Shown here in pieces: positions 52,976-62,578 of a stretch of DNA of 64,000 nt. Position 1 is the stretch's first letter, and every line of letters starts with the position of its first letter. Location: NCBI RefSeq assembly GCF_020532555.1, contig NZ_JAJBBR010000001.1:434001-498000 (forward strand). The letters are read 5' to 3'. The translations under genes were made by a program, and so were the position numbers. The notes under the pieces are model-generated. The model searched no databases. It was not told the DNA's origin and saw only the letters and a program-made list of their open reading frames with translations. The stretch is from Microvirga lenta (GTDB lineage Bacteria > Pseudomonadota > Alphaproteobacteria > Rhizobiales > Beijerinckiaceae).

Positions 52976-54046
52976 ATGCCCCGCACTCCCCTGATGCCGG
53001 TCTTCGATGGCCACAACGACGTTCTTCTTCGCCTGATGCGCGGAAGGGCCGAGCCCGAGAAGGCTTTTCTCGAAGGCGACAATATCGGCCACCTCGACTG
53101 GCCCCGGATGAAGGAGGGTGGCTTCGTCGGCGGGTTCTTCGCCGTTTATGTCCCGTCCGATAATACGGGCGGCATCGACATCGATGCCCTCATGGCCCGG
53201 CCGCAATACGACGTGCCCCTGCCGCCCCAGCTCGAGCTCTCGCCGAGCCAGCAGGTGACGGTGCACATGGCGTCCCTGCTCCTGCGGATCGAGCGCGCCT
53301 CGAAGGGCGAGGTGAAGGTCTGCCGGAGCGCGTCCGACATCCGCCATTGCATCGACAGCGGGATACTCGCGGCCATTCTCCACATCGAAGGGGCCGAAGG
53401 CATCGACCCGGACCTGTACATGCTGGACGTGCTCTACGGCAGCGGCCTGCGCTCGATCGGGCCGGTCTGGAGCCGCTCCAACATCTTCGGCCATGGCGTC
53501 CCGTTCCGCTATCCGTCGTCTCCGGATACAGGTCCTGGATTGACGGACCACGGACGGGAACTCGTCCGGGCCTGCAACCGGCTCAAGATCATGCTCGACC
53601 TCTCGCACCTCAACGAGAAGGGCTTCTGGGACGTCGCGAAGATGAGCGATGCGCCTCTGGTGGCGACCCACTCCAATGCCCATGCGGTCTGCCCCCATTC
53701 CCGCAACCTGACCGACAAGCAGCTCGCCGCCATCCGCGAGAGCCGCGGCATGGTCGGCGTCAACTTCGCGACCTCCTTCATCCGCCCCGACGGGATGCGC
53801 AACGACGACACGCCGCTGGAAGAGATGATCCGCCACATGGATCACCTCATCGAGCATGTGGGCGTTGACGGCGTCGGGTTGGGCTCGGATTTCGACGGCG
53901 CGACGATCCCGGCCGAGATCGGCGACGTGCGCGGCCTGCCGCGCCTCGTCGATGCCATGCGCCGCCACGGCTACGACGAGGCCACCGTGCGCAAGCTCTG
54001 CTACGAGAACTGGGTCAACGTCCTGGAGCGGACCTGGGGCTACTGA
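52976..54046 (+). CDS. Membrane dipeptidase family protein (peptidase M19)
   Basis: 356 residues. The zinc-binding HxD is in VFDGHNDVLLRL near the N-terminus; further ligands lie in LHIEGAEGI, THSNAHAVCPHSRNLTD and GLGSDFDGA. M19 enzymes hydrolyse dipeptides, including those with D-amino acids or beta-lactam-like bonds. No signal peptide is evident, so it is probably cytoplasmic and degrades peptides brought in by the importer it follows by 36 nt. Confidence 0.94.
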   Translation: MPRTPLMPVFDGHNDVLLRLMRGRAEPEKAFLEGDNIGHLDWPRMKEGGFVGGFFAVYVPSDNTGGIDIDALMARPQYDVPLPPQLELSPSQQVTVHMASLLLRIERASKGEVKVCRSASDIRHCIDSGILAAILHIEGAEGIDPDLYMLDVLYGSGLRSIGPVWSRSNIFGHGVPFRYPSSPDTGPGLTDHGRELVRACNRLKIMLDLSHLNEKGFWDVAKMSDAPLVATHSNAHAVCPHSRNLTDKQLAAIRESRGMVGVNFATSFIRPDGMRNDDTPLEEMIRHMDHLIEHVGVDGVGLGSDFDGATIPAEIGDVRGLPRLVDAMRRHGYDEATVRKLCYENWVNVLERTWGY

Positions 54047-54051
54047 GCCCC
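54036..54051. terminator. Hairpin at the end of the dipeptidase gene
   Basis: GGGGCT-ACTG-AGCCCC (6-bp stem, 4-nt loop) contains the dipeptidase TGA and lies 6 nt from the convergent permease stop. It may serve both transcripts. Confidence 0.4.
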
Positions 54052-54056
54052 GGGCC

Positions 54057-54896
54057 TCAAGCCTCCGCCTTCGAGGTCAGGGCGAAGAGGCTCGCGATCC
54101 CGCCGACCCCGAGCATCAGGAAGAGGCTGACAGCGTTGATCGCCGGCGAGGCGCCCTCGCGCATCTGGCCGTACATGGTGATCGGCAGCGGTGCGTCGGA
54201 GCCGACGAGCATCAGGGTCGTGTTGAAGTTCTCGAACGACATGAGGAGCGCGACGAGACCCGCGCCGATGAGGGCGGGTTTCAGGAACGGCAGCGTGATC
54301 GTCCGCAGGACCCTCGCCCGGCTGGCCCCGAGGTCGAGCGCCGCCTCCTCCAGCGAGCGGTCGAACTTCCGCAGCCGCGCCGCAATGATCAGGGTCGAGA
54401 TCGTGAGAATGAACGAGAGCTGCCCGAGGATCACGAGCGGCAGGCCCGGACGGAGAGGATCGAGATCGGTCTGAAGCCAGTCCTCGAGCCCGTTCGCGAC
54501 GCGGGAAAAGAAGGCCAGGATCGAGATGCCGAGCACGACGCCGGGGATGACCAGCGGCCACAGCATCATCATGGCCAGAAAGGTCTTGCCGCGGAATTCC
54601 GCCCGCTCGAGCACCCAGGCGTTCACGGTGCCGACGACGACGGCGAGCAGGGCGACGGGAATCGCCACCTTGAGACTGTTGCCGATGCTCGTGAGCCAGA
54701 TCGGGTCCATCAGGACCCCCGGCTTGCCGAAGGCGGATCCGTCGCCGATGAACCAGGCCAGGGTGAAGCCCCGCCACGGCGGCGAGGGGAACGGGCTGGC
54801 ATTGAAGGCGAAGATCGCCACGACCAGGAGCGGCGCGAACAGGAACACGTAGAACGCCGCGATGTAGAGCTTCCAGACGAAGGACGGACGGTTCAT
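54057..54896 (-). CDS. Spermidine/putrescine-type ABC transporter permease (PotC-like)
   Basis: 279 residues, six membrane segments. The coupling loop EAALDLGASRARVLRTITLPFLKPA is the binding-protein-dependent permease signature. LYIAAFYVFLFAPLLVVAIFAFNASPFPSPPWRGFT at the N-terminus is typical of PotC. It lies 1 nt after the PotB-like gene and ends the operon. The cargo class (polyamine) follows from family resemblance only. Confidence 0.9.
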   Translation of the reverse strand: MNRPSFVWKLYIAAFYVFLFAPLLVVAIFAFNASPFPSPPWRGFTLAWFIGDGSAFGKPGVLMDPIWLTSIGNSLKVAIPVALLAVVVGTVNAWVLERAEFRGKTFLAMMMLWPLVIPGVVLGISILAFFSRVANGLEDWLQTDLDPLRPGLPLVILGQLSFILTISTLIIAARLRKFDRSLEEAALDLGASRARVLRTITLPFLKPALIGAGLVALLMSFENFNTTLMLVGSDAPLPITMYGQMREGASPAINAVSLFLMLGVGGIASLFALTSKAEA

Positions 54897-54897
54897 C

Positions 54898-55761
54898 TCA
54901 GGCCTGCCTCAAGGTCGTGCCCAGGCTCTGCCCCGTCAGGCGCAGGCCCACCCACACGATGGTGGAGGACAGCAGCAGGAGGAGCATGCCGAAGGCGGCT
55001 CCTTGCGGCCAGTTGAAGCGAGTGATGAACTGGGCGTAGATCTGCTCCGTGAACCACAGCCCGTTCTTGCCGCCGAGCAGCACCGGCGTCGCGAAATTGC
55101 CCACCGTCAGCATGAAGACGATAATCGAGCCCGCGACGATGCCCGGCATCGCATGGGGAATGACGATGCGCCGGAGCACGGTCCATCGGCTGCCGCCCAG
55201 ATCGAAGCCCGCCTCGACCACGGCGGGCTCCAGGCTCTCCAGCGCGTTGGCGAGCGGCACGATCATGAAGAGCAGCCCGCCATAGACGAGGCCGAGGATC
55301 ACGGCTCCGTCGTTGTAGAGCATCTCGACCGGCTGATCGGCGAGGCCGGTCATGCGCAGCAGATAGGAAATCACCCCGGTCTCCCGCAGCAGCATCATCC
55401 AGCCCAGCGTGCGCACGAGTTCCGACACCCAGAACGGCAGCAGGCACAGGAGGAGGAGCATCGCCTTCGTCGGTCCCCGCGCCACGCGGGCGATGTAGAG
55501 CGCGATGGGAAAAGCCAGCACGAGCGTGATCGCCGTGACGAGGATCGACATGATCGCCGTGCGGGCGAAGGTGCGCCAATAGAGCGGCTCGGTGAAGAAT
55601 TCGAGATAGTTTCCGGCGCCGAAGGCATAGACCCGCGGCGCCACCCTCTCGCTGAAGGAGAGGATGAGGATCTCCACGTGCGGCAGGACGATGAGCAGCC
55701 CCAGCCAGAGCACGGCCGGAGCCATCAGGAGGAAGAGGGTCAGGCGCTGCGCCGATCTCAT
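54898..55761 (-). CDS. Spermidine/putrescine-type ABC transporter permease (PotB-like)
   Basis: 287 residues, six membrane segments. PFWVSELVRTLGWMMLLRETGVI is characteristic of PotB permeases, and EAGFDLGGSRWTVLRRIVIPHAMPG is the coupling loop. Its start overlaps the stop of the ATPase gene by 4 nt. It forms the pore with the PotC-like protein. Confidence 0.9.
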   Translation of the reverse strand: MRSAQRLTLFLLMAPAVLWLGLLIVLPHVEILILSFSERVAPRVYAFGAGNYLEFFTEPLYWRTFARTAIMSILVTAITLVLAFPIALYIARVARGPTKAMLLLLCLLPFWVSELVRTLGWMMLLRETGVISYLLRMTGLADQPVEMLYNDGAVILGLVYGGLLFMIVPLANALESLEPAVVEAGFDLGGSRWTVLRRIVIPHAMPGIVAGSIIVFMLTVGNFATPVLLGGKNGLWFTEQIYAQFITRFNWPQGAAFGMLLLLLSSTIVWVGLRLTGQSLGTTLRQA

Positions 55762-56843
55762 GCGGCGAAGACCTTCGTCGCTTGGGACGCCCAGCCGAGA
55801 TGGATCGGCGCGCCGACCGCGATGCCGGCCAGCGGCCCGGCCTGGGGCAGCACCGCGCGCACGGGCTCGTCGAAGCCGGGCGTCTCGACGAGCAGGCTCG
55901 AATTGGCCCCGTCGAACAGCACCGCAGCGACGCGGCCCTCGAAACGGTTCGGAAGCGTGCCGAGAGCAGCCTGATCCTGGGACAGGGCGATGGCCTCCGG
56001 GCGGACGAAGGCAAGAGCGGATTTCTGCGAAGCAGCCCCCTCCCCCATGATTGTCGCGCCGGAGGGAAGCCGCAATGCGACCGTGCCGCCCGCGGTGGAA
56101 GCAATCTCACCCTGCCAGCGGTTCGTCTCGCCCACGAAGCTCGCCACGAAGGGCGTGGCCGGGTTGTGGTAGAGCTCGCGCGGACTTCCCACCTGCTCGA
56201 AGCGCCCCTGGTTCATGACGGCGATGCGATCCGACATGACGAGGGCTTCGGACTGGTCGTGGGTGATGTAGGCGAAGGTGGTGTTGAAGGTCGCCTGCAG
56301 CTGCTTGAGCTCGATCTTCATGTGCTCGCGCAGCTTGAGGTCGAGCGCCCCGAGGGGCTCGTCGAGAAGAACCAGGGTCGGCTCCAGGACAAGGCAGCGG
56401 GCAATCGCCACGCGCTGACGTTGGCCGCCCGAGAGCGCGGTCACCCGACGGTCGCCGAAACCCTTCAGGCCGACGCGCTCCAGCATGCGGTTGGCCCGCT
56501 TCTCCGCTTCGGCGCGGGCGACGCCGCGGCACGTGAGCCCGTAGGCGATGTTCTCGCCGACGCTCATCATCGGGAAGAGCGCGAGGCTCTGAAAGACCAT
56601 GTTGACCGGACGGCGATTGGCCGGAACCCCGATCATGGACTTGTCGCGAATGCGGATATCCCCCGATGTCGGATCCTCGAAACCCGCGATCATGCGCATG
56701 AGCGTGGTCTTGCCGCATCCGGACGGCCCGAGGATGGAAAAGAACTCGCCGGGAGCGACGCTGAAGGTCACGTCGTCGACGGCCCGATGGGAGCCGAACC
56801 GTTTCGTGATGTTGAGAAGGTCGAGATCCGGAGGAGATGTCAT
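55758..56843 (-). CDS. Spermidine/putrescine-type ABC transporter ATP-binding protein (PotA-like)
   Basis: 361 residues. ABC domain (about 8-240): Walker A GPSGCGKT, LSGGQRQRVAIARCL and LVLLDEPLGALD, with the PotA-type VFQSLALFPMMSVGENIAYGL. A C-terminal TOBE domain (about 280-350) follows, with AFVRPEAIAL. The ATG is preceded by only a weak ribosome-binding site. A strong terminator separates it from the receptor gene upstream. Confidence 0.93.
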   Translation of the reverse strand: MTSPPDLDLLNITKRFGSHRAVDDVTFSVAPGEFFSILGPSGCGKTTLMRMIAGFEDPTSGDIRIRDKSMIGVPANRRPVNMVFQSLALFPMMSVGENIAYGLTCRGVARAEAEKRANRMLERVGLKGFGDRRVTALSGGQRQRVAIARCLVLEPTLVLLDEPLGALDLKLREHMKIELKQLQATFNTTFAYITHDQSEALVMSDRIAVMNQGRFEQVGSPRELYHNPATPFVASFVGETNRWQGEIASTAGGTVALRLPSGATIMGEGAASQKSALAFVRPEAIALSQDQAALGTLPNRFEGRVAAVLFDGANSSLLVETPGFDEPVRAVLPQAGPLAGIAVGAPIHLGWASQATKVFAA

Positions 56844-56858
56844 GGACGCCACAAACGT

Positions 56859-56892
56859 AAAAAAGCCATCCCCCGGACCGGCCGGGGGATGG
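56859..56892 (-). terminator. Rho-independent terminator between PotD-like and PotA-like genes
   Basis: On the minus strand CCATCCCCCGG and CCGGGGGATGG form a perfect 11-bp stem with a 5-nt loop, followed by CTTTTTT. It lies 20 nt after the receptor stop, so transcripts mostly end there and the transporter genes are made at a lower level. Confidence 0.92.
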
Positions 56893-56911
56893 TGATCCGC
56901 AGAGGAGGTGG

Positions 56912-57988
56912 TTACGAGCCGGCCTTCAGACGGTCGAGGATCTTGCCCTCGATTTCCTCGATGCCGGCCGGCACCGCCGGGTACCACTTGATGTTGTCGA
57001 TGGCGGCCTTCGGGAAGCTCTCGGCGAACTGATCCTTCAGCTTGCCCTGCATGAGCTTGTCCGCGCCGTTGGAGGCCGTGAAGTTGCCGGCGGCAGCCGC
57101 CACCTTCGCGGCGATCTCGGGACGCATGTTGAAGTTGATCCACTTGTAGGCTGCGTCGTCGTTGCGGCCCTTGGCCGGGATCGCATAGGTATCGACCCAG
57201 CCCAGCGCACCGGACTTCGGAGCGACGAACTTGATCTCCGGGTTTTCGGAGTTGAGCTTCCAGCCGCCCGTATCCCAGGCCATGGCGGCGACGACTTCGC
57301 CGGACCGGATGGCATTGAGGAGCTGGTCCTTGCCGTCCCAGAAGAACTTCACGTTCTTCTTGCAGTCCGCGAGCTTGGCGCCGACCTTCTCCATCATCTC
57401 CGTGTAGGCCTTCGGATCGTTGTAGGCGGCGAAGGGATCCATGCCGTTGGCGAACGCGAAGGCGATAAGGGTCGGACGCTTGGCGCGGAAGCTCGCCTTT
57501 CCGGCGACCGCATCGCTGCAGAGGTCGGTGTAGTCGGCGACGTTGGGAGCCGCCTTGGTGTTCACGACCAAGCCGTCCGTGCCCCAGATGTGGGGTACGC
57601 CGTAGACCTTGCCGTCGACGGTCGTGTTCTTCTTCGTGGCTTCGAGCATCGAGCCGATGAACTGGTCCGTCTTGATCTTGGAAAGATCGAGCGGCTTGTA
57701 GATGCCGAATTCCTGCTGCGGCCCGGCAATGCGGTCCTGGCTCGGCTGCACGAGGTCGAAGCCGGCCCCCTGAGTGGCACGCAGCTTCGAGATCATCTCC
57801 TCGTTGTTGGAGAGCGTGACCTCGACCTCGATGCCCGTCTCCTTGGTGAACTGCTCGATAATGTCCTTCGGAGCGTAATCAGCCCAGGTCAGGAGCCGCA
57901 GCTTCTCGGCGGCGTGCGCCGTGCCTGCGACCATGAGTGCGGCAAAGGCCGTGGCCAGCTTCAAGCCGGCGCGCTTGGTCAACATCAT
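56912..57988 (-). CDS. Spermidine/putrescine-type ABC substrate-binding protein (PotD-like)
   Basis: 358 residues; GGAGG is 6 nt from the second ATG (57985) and 3 nt from the first, so the protein may start one codon later. A Sec signal (LKLATAFAALMVAGTAHA) precedes EKLRLLTWADYAPKDIIEQFTKETGIEVEV, the PotD/PotF opening. GVPHIWGTDGLVVNTKAA and AMAWDTGGWKLNSENPEIKFV are ligand-pocket regions. It is the first gene of the operon. Confidence 0.93.
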   Translation of the reverse strand: MMLTKRAGLKLATAFAALMVAGTAHAAEKLRLLTWADYAPKDIIEQFTKETGIEVEVTLSNNEEMISKLRATQGAGFDLVQPSQDRIAGPQQEFGIYKPLDLSKIKTDQFIGSMLEATKKNTTVDGKVYGVPHIWGTDGLVVNTKAAPNVADYTDLCSDAVAGKASFRAKRPTLIAFAFANGMDPFAAYNDPKAYTEMMEKVGAKLADCKKNVKFFWDGKDQLLNAIRSGEVVAAMAWDTGGWKLNSENPEIKFVAPKSGALGWVDTYAIPAKGRNDDAAYKWINFNMRPEIAAKVAAAAGNFTASNGADKLMQGKLKDQFAESFPKAAIDNIKWYPAVPAGIEEIEGKILDRLKAGS

Positions 57989-59119
<1,131 letters not shown>

Positions 59120-59143
59120 CGCCCCCGCGAACCGGCGAGGCGA

Positions 59144-59929
59144 CTACTTTGCGGTCCAGCCGCCATCCATGGAGAGATTGGCGCCGGTGATCTGGCTGGC
59201 CGCATCGGAGCAGAGGAAGACGGCGGCGGCCGCGACCTGATCGGCCGTCACGAACTGCTTGGTCGGCTGAGCCTCCAGCAGCACGTCGTTGATGACCTGC
59301 TCCTTGGTGAGCCCCCTCGCCTTCATGGTGTCGGGGATCTGCTTCTCCACGAGCGGTGTCCAGACATAGCCCGGGCTGATGCAGTTGACCGTCACGCCGT
59401 GGGTCGCCAGCTCCAGCGAAACCGTCTTCGTCAGCCCGACGACCCCGTGCTTGGCGGCGACGTAGGCCGCCTTGAACGGCGAGGCGACGAGGGAATGGGC
59501 CGAGGCCGTGTTGATGATGCGCCCCCACTTGCGGGCCTTCATCCCCGGCACGGCGGCGCGGATCGCGTGGAAGGCCGAGGAGAGGTTGATCGCGATGATC
59601 TGGTCCCACTTCTCGATCGGGAAGTCCTCGATCGGGGAGACGAACTGGATGCCCGCATTGTTCACGAGAATGTCGACGCCGCCGAAGGTCTCCTCCGCCA
59701 GACGGATCATGTCGGCGATCTCCTCGGGCTTCGACATGTCGGCAGGCGAATGGATGGCCTTGACGCCGAACTCGCTCTCGAGCCCGGCCCGCGTCTTCTC
59801 GATCTCGTCCGCCGGTCCGAAGCCGTTGAGAACGATGGAGGCGCCTTCCTTGGCGAGGGCGCGCGCGATGGCAAGGCCGATGCCGCTGGTCGAGCCCGTG
59901 ACAACGGCGGTCTTGGATTTCAAAGTCAT
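59144..59929 (-). CDS. 3-hydroxybutyrate dehydrogenase
   Basis: 261 residues from the ATG with GGAG 7 nt upstream; an ATG 51 nt earlier would add a non-family extension. It is a classical short-chain dehydrogenase: VTGSTSGIGLAIA binds NAD, NNAG follows, and the catalytic S-Y-K set lies in NTASAHSLVASPFKAAYVAAKHG. TPLVEKQIPDTMKARGLTKEQVINDVLL and QPTKQFVTADQVA are specific to 3-hydroxybutyrate dehydrogenases. It links hydroxybutyrate (polyhydroxybutyrate turnover) to acetoacetate. Confidence 0.93.
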   Translation of the reverse strand: MTLKSKTAVVTGSTSGIGLAIARALAKEGASIVLNGFGPADEIEKTRAGLESEFGVKAIHSPADMSKPEEIADMIRLAEETFGGVDILVNNAGIQFVSPIEDFPIEKWDQIIAINLSSAFHAIRAAVPGMKARKWGRIINTASAHSLVASPFKAAYVAAKHGVVGLTKTVSLELATHGVTVNCISPGYVWTPLVEKQIPDTMKARGLTKEQVINDVLLEAQPTKQFVTADQVAAAAVFLCSDAASQITGANLSMDGGWTAK

Positions 59930-60122
59930 GAAATGCTCCGGATATGCCTCGAGGTTCGGCATGGATCGAGGTTTTGACATAACATGAGGCGCCGGAGGAG
60001 GGTCAATCGACCTTGGATCGAGAATGAAGGTTGCCGGACGCCCCCTCTCGATACATGCTTCAGGCGCATGCCTGCATCCTTCCCTTGCCGTTGAAGGATT
60101 TTCACCGATGTGAGAAGGGCCA
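59930..60122. promoter_or_regulatory. Divergent region between hydroxybutyrate dehydrogenase and pxpB
   Basis: On the minus strand TTGACC and TTATGT are 18 nt apart and form a plausible promoter for the dehydrogenase. GAGAAGGG lies just before the plus-strand GTG of pxpB. Nothing else is recognised. Confidence 0.35.
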
Positions 60123-60875
60123 GTGGCCCGATTTCAGCCCATCCGACGAGGTATCGTGCAAACACCGAGAATTCTCGCCTGCGGCGACAGCGCCCTATCC
60201 GTCGAGTTCGGAGAAACCATCGATCCGGACATCAACGGCAAGGTCCTTGCGCTCGACGATGCCCTGCGGATGCGCTCCCCGGCCGGCCTGCTGGAAACGG
60301 TGCCGACCTACCGTTCGCTGCTGGTGCAGTTCGATCCCACGCTCACGGATTATGATGCCCTTGCGGCCCTCCTGACGGCAGAGGCCCAGGGCCTCGCCCC
60401 CCGCGCCTCCACCGGCAGGCGCTGGCGCATCCCGGTCGTCTATGGCGGTGAATACGGGATCGATCTCGAAGATGTCGCCGAACGGCACGGTCTGACGCCG
60501 CGGCAGGTCATCGACCGCCATGCCGGCGCGGTCTACCGGGTCTACATGATCGGATTTCTGCCGGGCTTCGCCTATCTCGGGGGGCTCGATCCCACCCTCG
60601 CCACCCCGCGTCGGACGCAGCCGCGCGCGAAGATTCCAAGCGGCTCGATCATCATCGGCGGCGCGCAGGCGGCAGTCGGCTCGATCGAATGCCCCAGCGG
60701 CTGGCACATACTCGGGCGCACGCCCGTGCGCAGTTATGCCCCGGAGCGCGACCCGGCCTTCCTGCTCGGAGCGGGAGACGAGGTCGTGTTCGAGCCTGTC
60801 GATACGTCTCGCTGGGATATGCTCGATCGCGAGGCGCAGGCCGGCGGCGTCGTGGCCGAGGAGATCCGCCCATGA
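60123..60875 (+). CDS. pxpB: 5-oxoprolinase subunit PxpB (KipI-like)
   Basis: 250 residues from GTG; an internal GTG 33 nt in, preceded by GAGG, would give VQTPRILACGDSALSVEFG and fits the family start better. The carboxyltransferase subdomain C/D 1 signature is seen in RVYMIGFLPGFAYLGGLDP, TPRRTQPRAKIPSGSIIIGG and GGWHILGRT-like SGWHILGRTP. With PxpA and PxpC it hydrolyses 5-oxoproline at the cost of ATP. It overlaps pxpC by 4 nt; pxpA is not adjacent. Confidence 0.9.
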   Translation: MARFQPIRRGIVQTPRILACGDSALSVEFGETIDPDINGKVLALDDALRMRSPAGLLETVPTYRSLLVQFDPTLTDYDALAALLTAEAQGLAPRASTGRRWRIPVVYGGEYGIDLEDVAERHGLTPRQVIDRHAGAVYRVYMIGFLPGFAYLGGLDPTLATPRRTQPRAKIPSGSIIIGGAQAAVGSIECPSGWHILGRTPVRSYAPERDPAFLLGAGDEVVFEPVDTSRWDMLDREAQAGGVVAEEIRP

Positions 60876-61909
60876 TCGATCTCGTTGTCAAAGCCTGCGG
60901 GCCCATGACCAGCCTGCAGGATCGCGGGCGCCACGGCTATCAGAGGTTCGGCGTCTCCCCCTCGGGAGCCATGGACGCGCGTTCCCTGGCCGCCGCCAAC
61001 ATTCTCGTCGGCAACCCGCCTGAAATCGCCGCCATCGAGTTCGTGAATCTCGGCGGCACGTTCACGTGCAGCGGTGGCGATCTCCGGATCGCGGTGGTCG
61101 GCGCCGACTGCTCCTTGAGCATCGACGGAGTGCAGGTCGCGCCCAATACAGCGGCGCTCCTCAGGGAGGGGCAGGAAGCCCAGGTCGGCCACGCCCGGAC
61201 CGGGACGTTCGCGTATCTGGCCATCGCCGGAGGCTTCGCGGTCGAGCCGCAGCTCGGTAGCCTGTCCTTTCACCTGCGGTCGCGCCTCGGCGGCCTCGAC
61301 GGAGCCCCGCTCCGGCCCGGAGACCGGCTCTCCTGCAAGGCGGAGGCGCAGCCCGGCGAGCTGATGCACCTGCCGCTCGAGGCACCGCCAACGGATGCCC
61401 CGATCCGCGTGATGCTCGGACCGCAGGACGACTACTTCACCCCGGCGGCGATCCGCACCCTCCTGGAAGGGGAGTTCACCGTCAGCCCGCAGGCCGACCG
61501 AATGGGCTTCCAGCTGACGGGGCCGCAGATCGAGCACGCCAAGGGCTTCAACATCGTGTCCGACGGAATCGTGACCGGCCACATTCAGGTGCCGGGAAAC
61601 GGCCAGCCCATCGTTCTCATGCGCGACCGGCAGACGGCAGGCGGCTATCCGAAGATCGCGACGATCATCAGCGCCGATCTCGACCGCTTCGCCCAGCTGC
61701 GCCCGGGAACGTCCGTGCGCTTCAAGGCCGTCGAACGGGAAGAGGCGGTTACGGCGGCGCGCCAGATGAAGGACTGGATCTCGTCCCTCCCGACCGCTCT
61801 CGTGCCCGTGCGTTTCGACCTGACGACGGAGCACCTCCTGAGCGTGAACCTCATCGGCGGCGCTGTGGATGCGCTGGCCCCGAGAACGCCGGAGACCGCG
61901 GCCTCGTGA
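60872..61909 (+). CDS. pxpC: 5-oxoprolinase subunit PxpC (KipA-like biotin-dependent carboxyltransferase)
   Basis: 345 residues, ATGA overlap with pxpB. VKACGPMTSLQDRGRHGYQRFGVSPSGAMD is the hallmark opening of the family. GPQDDYFTPAAIRTLLEGEFTVSPQADRMGFQLTGP and GNGQPIVLMRDRQTAGGYPKIATI are further signatures. The same fold occurs in urea carboxylase and allophanate-related proteins, so urea-linked chemistry is a less likely alternative. Confidence 0.93.
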   Translation: MIDLVVKACGPMTSLQDRGRHGYQRFGVSPSGAMDARSLAAANILVGNPPEIAAIEFVNLGGTFTCSGGDLRIAVVGADCSLSIDGVQVAPNTAALLREGQEAQVGHARTGTFAYLAIAGGFAVEPQLGSLSFHLRSRLGGLDGAPLRPGDRLSCKAEAQPGELMHLPLEAPPTDAPIRVMLGPQDDYFTPAAIRTLLEGEFTVSPQADRMGFQLTGPQIEHAKGFNIVSDGIVTGHIQVPGNGQPIVLMRDRQTAGGYPKIATIISADLDRFAQLRPGTSVRFKAVEREEAVTAARQMKDWISSLPTALVPVRFDLTTEHLLSVNLIGGAVDALAPRTPETAAS

Positions 61910-62060
61910 CGGTCGGCCACGGATTCTCCGAGACGCCTCTGCCAGGTGAGCCGGCTAGGAAAATTGAGAAGCCTGTCAAATAACTGCAATAGAACTGTCA
62001 TCATTCTCGTTCCATGAACAGGGCCTCTCCTCTGTTGAACCTCTTGAATGGATTGCCCGG

Positions 62061-62471
62061 ATGGCAAAGAAGAAGACCAAGTCCCCCTCCAGCGCGCTGG
62101 GATTGAAGCTCCCGAAGGATCTGCGCAAGCCCGGCTGGCTCGACGAGCTTCTCCACTCGGAGATCGGACGCCGGATTCTCGCGGACGCCCTCGTGGCCGC
62201 CGCCGGGGCGGCGGCTGTCGCCCTCACGCGCCACCAGCCGGTTGCGAAGAAGATCACCCGGGCCAAGAAGGCTACGGCCGAAGCCGGTTCGGAAGCGGCC
62301 TCCGTCACCAAGAAGCTGGCGAGCTCCGCCGCGGAGATCGCAACGGAGACCGTCGCCGGCGTCGCCCAGTCGCTTCTGCCGGAAAACGCCGCCGTCCCTG
62401 AGGACAAGAACACGACCGAAGACAAGCAGGCCAAGAAGCGCCGCAAGAAGGCCAAGGCCGAGACCCGGTAG
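62061..62471 (+). CDS. Ala/Lys-rich small protein of unknown function
   Basis: 136 residues. The N-terminus is basic (MAKKKTKSPSSALGLKLPKDLRK), the middle is a short helix-prone stretch (LHSEIGRRILADALVAAAGAAAVAL), then alternating A/K/E-rich segments, and the end is highly basic (DKQAKKRRKKAKAETR). Composition resembles histone-like or nucleoid-binding tails. I do not recognise a domain. It is followed by a strong terminator shared with the convergent phosphatase gene. Confidence 0.7.
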   Translation: MAKKKTKSPSSALGLKLPKDLRKPGWLDELLHSEIGRRILADALVAAAGAAAVALTRHQPVAKKITRAKKATAEAGSEAASVTKKLASSAAEIATETVAGVAQSLLPENAAVPEDKNTTEDKQAKKRRKKAKAETR

Positions 62472-62541
62472 CCCGGGACGCCCGACCCATCGGAACGGCA
62501 GCGGAGGAGCGGCATCGCGCCCGCTGCCCAGGCAAGGAAAG

Positions 62542-62573
62542 AAGGGCGGCCCCGGGGCCGCCCTTGTTGTTTT
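62542..62573. terminator. Bidirectional rho-independent terminator
   Basis: AAGGGCGGCC and GGCCGCCCTT pair perfectly over 10 bp with a 4-nt loop. TTGTTGTTTT follows on the plus strand; on the minus strand the downstream sequence is TTTCTTTCCTTG, also T-rich. It lies between convergent genes. Confidence 0.85.
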
Positions 62574-62578
62574 CAGGC

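Noticed and set aside
60123..61909. Urea carboxylase/allophanate hydrolase to complete the URC pathway
   Set aside because: The two proteins match PxpB and PxpC; the biotin carboxylase and amidase parts are absent and the genes are 37 kb away from the URC genes.
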